Source of the DNA: Erodium maritimum
Lineage: Eukaryota; Streptophyta; Magnoliopsida; Geraniales; Geraniaceae
Direction: 5' to 3'
Assembly: GCA_963921825.1 (NCBI GenBank)
Contig: OY997594.1
Span: 63,287,675-63,351,674 of the forward strand
Length of the DNA: 64,000 nt
The first letter of the stretch is position 1; every line of letters starts with the position of its first letter. Below, piece after piece: positions 57,495-64,000 of this stretch. A model generated the notes under the pieces. It worked only from the letters and a program-made list of their open reading frames with translations, did no database searches and was not told the DNA's origin. The translations under genes and the position numbers were made by a program.

Positions 57495-58941
57495 GGGTAA
57501 ATTACAAATGCATACCCTTAAGTATGCACGTTTAACCGATGCATACCTTAAGTTTGAACTTAACTGATGCATACCCTAACGTTTCGTTTATTAACAGAAA
57601 ACCCCTTCCGTCCACTTTTCCATACAAAATCTGTTACTTTTTTCAGAATTACCCAAACTGCCCTCAGTAATCATTTTAACAAATTATTTTTATTTACTTA
57701 ATTTTTTTTTATAACCTAACCCTATTTCATCATATCTAACCCTATTGTTTCTTATCTCAGTGAGGGGAGAGAGAGCACCGGCGAGGGGAGAGAGGGCTGA
57801 GGGGAGAGAGAGCGCCGACGAGGGGAGAGAGGGTTGGGATTGTTCAGGCGGCCTCCCTCTCATCAGTGCTCGCCGAAACTGGAGATGGAGGGCCAATCTT
57901 CTCTAGGTCTTGTGGGTTCCCGGAGCGATAGACCATGGTCATCGGAGAAGGGGCAGCGAAGGAGGAGGGATGGGCGGTGAGAGAGGAAGGAGGGGCGTGT
58001 TCGTCGTCTTCCCTGAACCCTATCCCTCTCTCTTTTAAATCTGATTTCTTGCAGATTTGATTTTTCTTCTCATCTTTTTTTTTTGCTTTTCTATTTCGAG
58101 ATTTGGGTGTGATTGCTTTTCTATTTCGAGATTTGGGTGTGATTTTTTGATATGAGGGTGATTTTTTTGTAGATCTGGGTTGGAACAGATTTGTAGATCT
58201 GAATGTGATTTTTTGTAGATCTGGGTTGGAACAGATTTGTAAATCTGAGTGTGATTTGTGTAGAATGACATTATTTTTTAACATGATGCCTGAGAATGAT
58301 GCCTGAGAAGATTTGTAGATCTGAGTGTAATTTTTTAACAGATTTATACCGGAAAATATGCACACGGTACCGGAAATTATGAACATGATGCCTGCGAAGA
58401 TGAACAATTTGTGTAGAATGACAGAATTTTTTTTATTAAAAAGTCAAAATAGATAAATGAATAAGAATGATTTTGTAATAAATAAATAAAGATAATATAT
58501 AAAACTATTACAAAAAAAAGCATGAAAATGAAAATGAAAAAAAAAACTATTTCTAAACATTAAAAAAATTTGAACAAAAATAATGAATTAATTAAATTTG
58601 TACAAAAAGAATTAGAAATAAATAAATGTAATAAGAATTAGTTAAGTTAACATTTTTTTGATTTATATATTTTTTAAAATTAAAATTTGAAATTTTAAAA
58701 ACATGTATTTAGAATTAAGAAAAAATGAATAAAATTTATTTAAAGATAAATTAGGTTTAGGGTTAGAAGGATAGACAGTGTAAATTTGAGTAACAGTTGA
58801 GGGCAGTTTGGGTAATTCTGAAAAAAGTAACAGATTTTGGATGAAAAAGTGGACGGAATGGGTTTTCTGTTAATAAACGAAACGTTAGGGTATGCATCGG
58901 TTAAACGTGCATACTTAAGGGTATGCATTTGTAATTTACCC
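57495..58941. mobile_element. Mutator-type non-autonomous element, 1447 bp, TSD AAAATCTAA
   Basis: TIRs GGGTAAATTACAAATGCATA... and ...TATGCATTTGTAATTTACCC pair over about 150 bases. The 9-bp TSD AAAATCTAA is at 57486-57494 and 58942-58950. The interior has G-rich GAGGGGAGAGAG repeats and short direct repeats (GATTTGTAGATCTG, 58150-58330). No transposase frame. Confidence 0.92.
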
Positions 58942-58950
58942 AAAATCTAA

Positions 58951-59177
58951 ATATGAGGCTAACTACATGTAAGACTCTTCTTAAAATAATATTTTTGACC
59001 TTGTTTTCATTTATTTAGGCCCAAACGACATTGGTTTCCCCTCCCACACTTTATGTCAATTCAATGGGTACAGAAAAATAAACAAGTGATTTAAATGACC
59101 GAGTGCATAAAATGTAAACCTATATCAATAACATCGCGATATCACTAGTTTATACAGTGATTCAATTTAAAAGTATG
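58951..59177. other. Short AT-rich spacer
   Basis: Separates two transposable elements; nothing recognisable. Confidence 0.4.
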
Positions 59178-59185
59178 CTGACAGT

Positions 59186-59793
59186 TAGGGATGGTAAAAC
59201 GCCCCGCTCCCGACGGGGATCCCCATCCCCATCTTGTGTGGGGCGGATTCGGGACGGAGTACGGGGCAATAAACAGGGATTTTGGCGGTGCGGGAATGGG
59301 GCAAGCACTCCGCGCCCCGTACCCCGCACTATTATTTCATAATAAAATATTATAATTTATATATACATAATAATAACAATACACTTGTCTAAAAATATTT
59401 TCTCATGTTTAAACTTTTGTTGCGTGGTCATATTTGTAGAAATAAGTAGTAGGGTTCTTGTTTGATACCGTGATAGAGTAATGTCATTTTCTTCGTTTAC
59501 AGAACATGTGTAACCTATTATAAGACGTGAATATCATTGTTATGTGATGTTTATTTTATATGCATGTTGTTTTAAAATTATGAGCTGACTATGCATGTTT
59601 AAAATTATGGATTGAGAATCATTATTTTAAATGTGCATTTTTTCGGGTGATGAGAATGTGGCGGGAACGGAGTAAGGAATAAAATCTCCTGCCGCACGAG
59701 AGTGGGACGGGGTCAACACGGGGTCAATGCGGGGACGGAGAGTGGCGGAGACGCGGGACGGGGATTGGGGTCCCCGCCCCATTGCCATCCCTA
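59186..59793. mobile_element. hAT-type MITE, 608 bp
   Basis: Ends TAGGGATGGTAAAACGCCCC and GGGGCGGGGACC-type inverted sequence finishing CATTGCCATCCCTA. The flanking 8 bases CTGACAGT (59178-59185) and CTGACACA (59794-59801) share the first six, a slightly decayed hAT TSD. The interior is AT-rich with GC-rich ends. Confidence 0.75.
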
Positions 59794-59801
59794 CTGACAC
59801 A

Positions 59802-60253
59802 GCTCTAGGCCATAGTTGGGTTAGGACCGGCCCACGAATAATCAGTTGATCTAGTCCAAATCCAAATATGGCCTAGAGAAGTAGCCATCCCAGCCCAGTT
59901 CTACATAGTAAGGCCTTAAAAGCAAGCAGCCCAGAGAAGTAGAGAGTGTGCCAATCAATTGATTCTCAGTTGATGTGGTAATTGCCAATTGGTAAGCAAG
60001 TCGTCTTCGTGTATGAGTTTGCACAGAACGGAATATTGACACGGGAATGGCACGTTGATATTAGAGAAGCAGAGAGTAAAAATAGTTATAATTGCTGCTG
60101 CTGCTAGTGCTCTCTAGTTGCTACCATGGAGACACATAAACCCCGTTACATTTTGCTTTCACATTTCAAAATACCCAAACAAAAACAGTTTCATCTGAAT
60201 TTCCAAAACTTGCCTAAGAAAAAAAAAAACACATAGGCTTGGCTTACAAAACG
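59802..60253. other. 3' flank of the S40 gene
   Basis: Likely contains the minus-strand 3' UTR of the S40-like gene. A CTGCTGCTGCTAG run lies near 60095-60110. No other gene. Confidence 0.45.
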
Positions 60254-60940
60254 TCAATCCAGAAACCCAGTTTGGCGCCAAATGGCGTTCCTCACCTGGC
60301 GCAGATCTCTCCCCTTCAGCGTCCTCCCGGCGCCTTCCAGCACCGAGCAGGTCGTCTTCGGCGACCTACACGACCCTCTCGCCACGATCTCGTGCGGCGG
60401 GAGCATTTCGTCGTCCTCGATTTCGTCACCCACGGCGGCGAAATCCCTGCTCCTCTCCTTCATCATCGCATGCGACGGCAGCGGGACCTTCATCGGAGCC
60501 GACTGGTGAAGCTTCCTCGCCGGCGCCGACTGAGTCAAATCCCGCTCCTGAGGGATGCACTGCGGCGGTCGCGGAATCGACGGGATCGATTTCGACGGTG
60601 TGGCCGAGATTGAGGGTTTTCGGTAGAGAACCGGCGAGTCGCGGGAGGGATTCGAGTGCGAGATTGGCTCCGGTCCAGCCAGCGCTGCGAGGATCCCCGA
60701 GTTCGGAGGGTGAGGGAAGGACGCGCGACGCGCGTGGTGCTTATGTGGAAGGCGATCCGAAGCGGGCGCGGAGCGGTGGTTGTTGGGCTCGGTGACGTCG
60801 TTGGTGAAGAATACCTCAGCCTCGTTGAACTCGTCGGCGATGGAGAACTCGGCGGCTGCGGACGGTGGCGAGAAGGAGAAGACGTCGAGGAACCGGTCGG
60901 AAGAAGGCGATCGACGGGGGCGGACGACGGTGGGCTCCAT
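60254..60940 (-). CDS. S40-like senescence regulator (DUF584)
   Basis: Single exon, 228 residues, from ATG at 60940 to the stop at 60254. S40-family (DUF584) landmarks are present: an N-terminal RFLDVFSF segment, a central Ser/Pro-rich region, the conserved MLPPHEIVAR motif near residues 178-187, and the C-terminal IWRQTGFLD. Family members are plant-specific nuclear proteins linked to leaf senescence and stress responses. Length is normal and no defect is seen. A TATA box lies about 45 bases upstream. It is head-to-head with SNX1, about 1 kb away. Confidence 0.92.
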   Translation of the reverse strand: MEPTVVRPRRSPSSDRFLDVFSFSPPSAAAEFSIADEFNEAEVFFTNDVTEPNNHRSAPASDRLPHKHHARRASFPHPPNSGILAALAGPEPISHSNPSRDSPVLYRKPSISATPSKSIPSIPRPPQCIPQERDLTQSAPARKLHQSAPMKVPLPSHAMMKERSRDFAAVGDEIEDDEMLPPHEIVARGSCRSPKTTCSVLEGAGRTLKGRDLRQVRNAIWRQTGFLD

Positions 60941-60984
60941 ACGGTTGAATAGAGTAATGATCTATGCGCGTGGGTCAGGCAGTG

Positions 60985-60992
60985 TATTTATA
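60985..60992 (-). promoter_or_regulatory. TATA box of the S40-like gene
   Basis: TATAAATA on the minus strand, 45 bases upstream of the ATG at 60940. Confidence 0.65.
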
Positions 60993-61927
60993 GCGAGCGG
61001 AGTGATACGGCGGCGAGTAGCGCCATTGGAACAGACCTCTGAAAAGTGATGGCTAGTGGGCTCCATGAAAGCACCGTCGTTTTATGCCTTGCACTGTGAC
61101 ATGTCACAACAATCTACTAATTCATTTTTTTTGTCTTCGAGTTTCACATTTAAATAGTCTTCACATTTCCTCAAAAAAAAAAAAATAGTCTTCACTCGGT
61201 AACACCTTAACTCTTCGTTTGCTAAAATAATTGAAATTAAAGAAGAAAATTCTCAAATATATAATTTAATCATTTTTTGAATGATGTTTCACATTATTGA
61301 CATCATCACATTCTTGGATGCTCTCATGGCGACATGATGTTTCAATTCAATTTTTTTGTTTTAACCTTTTTTACCTCTGTATCTGCAAAACCACATGGTC
61401 GGTTCTTTTTCCAATTTCTGCACTTTTTTTTTTCTCTTTACGCGGTTTCCCAATTTACGTTTCACATTTATCCACATGATTGGTTTTTTAACCATATTTT
61501 CTCTCAATATCTGATAGGCATATTTTAATTACAAGAATAAATTTGAATTTAATAATTTACAACTAGAATATCCCAAGTCACAAATTAAGAGAGTCAGCGA
61601 GGGCAAGTTGGTTAGTTCAGGGGCATAGATCAAAAATAAAATAGAAATATATTACACGTGTCACTTTATGGCTTCATGATACGGAGCTTAAGCGACACGG
61701 CAGGTCCGCTCCAGATCTAGCCTTATCTGACGTGTCAACAAGTTCGACACGACCGAACCAGGTGTCGTTCATCCTCGCCGAACGGTAAAGCGTACTGCGC
61801 ACCCCCGCGTGTTTTAGAGAAACCCCCTCCTCATACGCCAAGGCGACGTACCTACTACTAACTACGGCGCTCTTGCTTGACTTCGTCGAGAAGCTCTAGT
61901 CCCACTCCTCTCGATCCAGAAGAGGTC
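60993..61927. other. Intergenic region between two divergent genes
   Basis: Holds the promoters of the S40-like gene and SNX1. AT-rich in the middle (61090-61680). The SNX1 5' UTR probably lies in 61840-61927. A CACGTGTC word (ABRE/G-box-like) occurs at 61658. Confidence 0.45.
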
Positions 61928-63736
61928 ATGATTAGCACGGTAAATTATGAATCCGCTATCGTTCACATCCATCTTCATCGTCTCTTACGGTTTCGGATCA
62001 CATCAGTTCAGTCGCTAGATTGATAATTTACATGAGAATTGATTAATTTTTGTTGTGAAATGATGGTGCAGCAAAGGAGCTTATCAGGGTCTGTTCAGAG
62101 CCCTACATCTCCGTCTTCGCGGCCTTACTTGTCAGTCTCAGTGACTGATCCAGTCAAACTCGGCAATGGCGTCCAAGCTTACATCTCCTACCGTGTCATC
62201 ACTAGGGTACTTCGTTTTTCTTTTCTTTCCTGTTTCGTTTTCTTATTCCATTGTTAATCAGATTTTCAGAATTAGGTGTAGGTCTCGTGTAGTCATCTCG
62301 TTTAGCTGTTGAAGAGCAATTGAGTTCTTAGTATACTTAATTTGCAGTTTTTTCTTAATTATCACGCATATTAGAAACCTCATTAACCAATTACGAAGAT
62401 GATTTAAAATCTATAGTTCCAATCTCATACCTGCTGCTATTGCTGATAAAGAAAAAGTGTAATATAGTTATTAGCTGAGAGTTCCTTTTTGCTCCATGTT
62501 GGCTACAATGTGCTTGCACTTGTGCCAAAAGCAGGGACGGAAGTTTTGGTGAGAGCTTGAAAGTTTGTGCTAATTCATTGGATTGATGAATTGGTGACAT
62601 TTTGTGTTCTGAATTTATGAACTGGATTATATTGCAGAGAGAATTGTGTGCTTATCTTTACTTCACAATGATGCGTTGGTGATCTATTCCTGTTTACTAC
62701 AAGTCATCTGTTACCTTTCTGTATTTTGTTGCAGACAAACTTCCCTCAATACCAAGGGCCGGAGAAGATTGTGATTAGACGTTACAGTGATTTTGTTTGG
62801 TTACATGATCGCCTTTTCGAGAAGTACAAGGGCATCTTTATTCCTCCTATTCCAGAGAAGAGCGCAGTAGGTAAGAAATCAACTAGCTCCTTTTTCCTAC
62901 AAGACTTGCATATGTTGATTAGTAGTGTTTGAAAAGGTGCAATAATATCTGTCTTCTTTCTTTCATTTGCCATATTTTGGAGGTATTAGTGTTTTTTATT
63001 TGCTTATGACATTAAGGCAATTGAAGTTACTGTGCTTAATAGCTCACAGACATTACCTCCACATTGCTTGATAGCTTAGGAAGGCATATCAAGTTATGCA
63101 TATACAGTAGAAACTCGATAAATTAATACTCGATTAATTAAGGAACTTTTTAAGGTAATAATTTTTTCTGGGCCAGACTCAGTAATATGGTGCTAAAATA
63201 ACTCTTTGAATATATAAATTTTAATGGTCCCATGTCTATTAATTTATAGAGTTTCTACTGTATCTATTTTCGGTCTGTAGTGTGTGCGGTTGCATCTATT
63301 GGAATTTGACGTAACTAACAAATGAAACGTACATGCGAATTCATGTGCAGTGAAATTGTAACTTATGCTTCTCAGTAGAAACCAGGTTGGTGCAGCATTT
63401 GATATATCACGACTAACTTTGGTCTCGCCAATGCAGAGAAATTTCGTTTTACTGTTGAATTTATAGAAATGAGGCGACAAGCATTGAACATATTTGTTAA
63501 TCGGATAGCTTCACATCGCGAGCTTCAGCAGAGTGACGAATTGAGAACCTTTTTGCTGGCGGATGAAGAGGTGACGCATCTGAGTTTGTTGCTTTCACCA
63601 GGGATCATATATTGATTACTTCTGTTATTATTAAGTGACATTTTGTATTGTGATTGTTCAGACAATGGATCGGTTACGGTCTCATGAGAGTGGAATTTTT
63701 ACTAAGAAATCAGCTGATTTGGTGCAGATCTTCAAG
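61928..63736 (+). CDS. SNX1: Sorting nexin 1, 5' part (PX domain)
   Basis: Exons 61928-61939, 62072-62206, 62735-62870, 63437-63570 and 63662-63736 are in phase with GT-AG junctions and give the first 164 residues, starting MISTQRSLSGSVQSP. The gene continues beyond the window. It closely matches plant SNX1: PYLSVSVTDPVKLGNGVQAY, ISYRVITRTNFPQYQGPEKI, RRYSDFVWLHDRLFEKYKGI, FIPPIPEKSAVEKFRF and FIEMRRQALNIFVNRIASH. The PX domain covers about residues 24-139, with Arg64-Arg65-Tyr66-Ser67 in the phosphoinositide pocket. SNX1 binds PI3P-rich endosomes and works with retromer-associated nexins in sorting vacuolar receptors and PIN auxin carriers. The first coding exon is only 12 bases. Confidence 0.95.
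63105..63260. mobile_element. Tc1/mariner-type MITE, 156 bp, in SNX1 intron 3
   Basis: TIRs CAGTAGAAACTCGATAAATT and AATTTATAGAGTTTCTACTG, with TA on both sides (63103-63104, 63261-63262). TA duplication and CAGTAGAAACTC ends are typical of pogo-like mariner MITEs. Confidence 0.88.
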
Positions 63737-64000
63737 GTGAGATGATCGCTTCATGACTTGATGATTTACCGCTTTGCTTTCACTAAGTAGTTTCTGATAA
63801 ATAGTTGCTATAAGGCATTTGGAAATATATCTGTGAAACACAGAGGAGCTGCTTCTGTTGAAAACCTATGCGACTCAGCTTAGTTCTGATTCTCAGCATC
63901 AGTTTTTTAGTATGTCAAATAGAACATATAAAGCTGGTAGGTTGGACCTTTACAAAAGTTGGCCTAAACAGATAAGAAAGCCTTTTCCCTTCTCTGAATC

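Noticed and set aside
57844-58407. 187-codon minus-strand frame in the 1447-bp element
   Set aside because: Built from short DNA repeats (GATTTGTAGATCTG) with no transposase motifs.

Overview
The window is a piece of nuclear DNA from a flowering plant, most likely a eudicot. Genes have short coding exons split by GT-AG introns, TATA boxes lie 30-100 bases upstream of start codons, and the proteins match plant families (VPS55, SNX1, S40/DUF584, GDSL esterase, TTG1/LWD WD40). The species cannot be named from sequence alone. Well over half of the window is transposable elements, many delimited here to the base by terminal motifs plus target-site duplications (TSDs).

Layout. 1-918: 3' half of a broken RPA1-like gene. 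2389-5196: long LTR-like element with tandem repeats. 5197-6090: Helitron Rep remnant, followed by a 466-bp Mutator-type MITE. 6786-9549: two unrecognised genes transcribed away from each other, each with its own TATA box. 10016-10046: a Helitron 3' end. 11364-28550: one Copia retrotransposon (minus strand, TSD CATAT) swollen to 17 kb by a solo LTR at 24027-27297 and a second LTR at 15470-23204; the latter is itself split by a young 6-kb non-autonomous Gypsy-like element. The Copia element landed in a MITE. 29150-32745: L1-type LINE remnant, split by a hAT element that is split by a MITE.

33800-37600: gene island with an intronless WD40 gene (TTG1/LWD family) and a VPS55 gene. The VPS55 reading frame closes only if a single-nucleotide exon at 36412 is used. 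39370-40780: relic of the same Copia family as the 17-kb element. 41784-46530: complete but broken Copia element (TSD ATATC) lacking most of gag. 47416-47734: Harbinger MITE. 48031-49508: intact five-exon GDSL esterase/lipase. 51101-54233: another solo LTR (TSD GTCGC). 55078-56393: broken Harbinger transposase. 57495-58941: large Mutator-type element. 59186-59793: hAT-type MITE.

60254-64000: second gene island. An S40-family senescence regulator on the minus strand stands head-to-head with the 5' part of SORTING NEXIN 1, which has a mariner-type MITE in its third intron and runs off the window. VPS55 and SNX1 both act in endosome-to-vacuole sorting, but nothing shows that their proximity is functional. 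No rRNA, tRNA or CRISPR features were seen.
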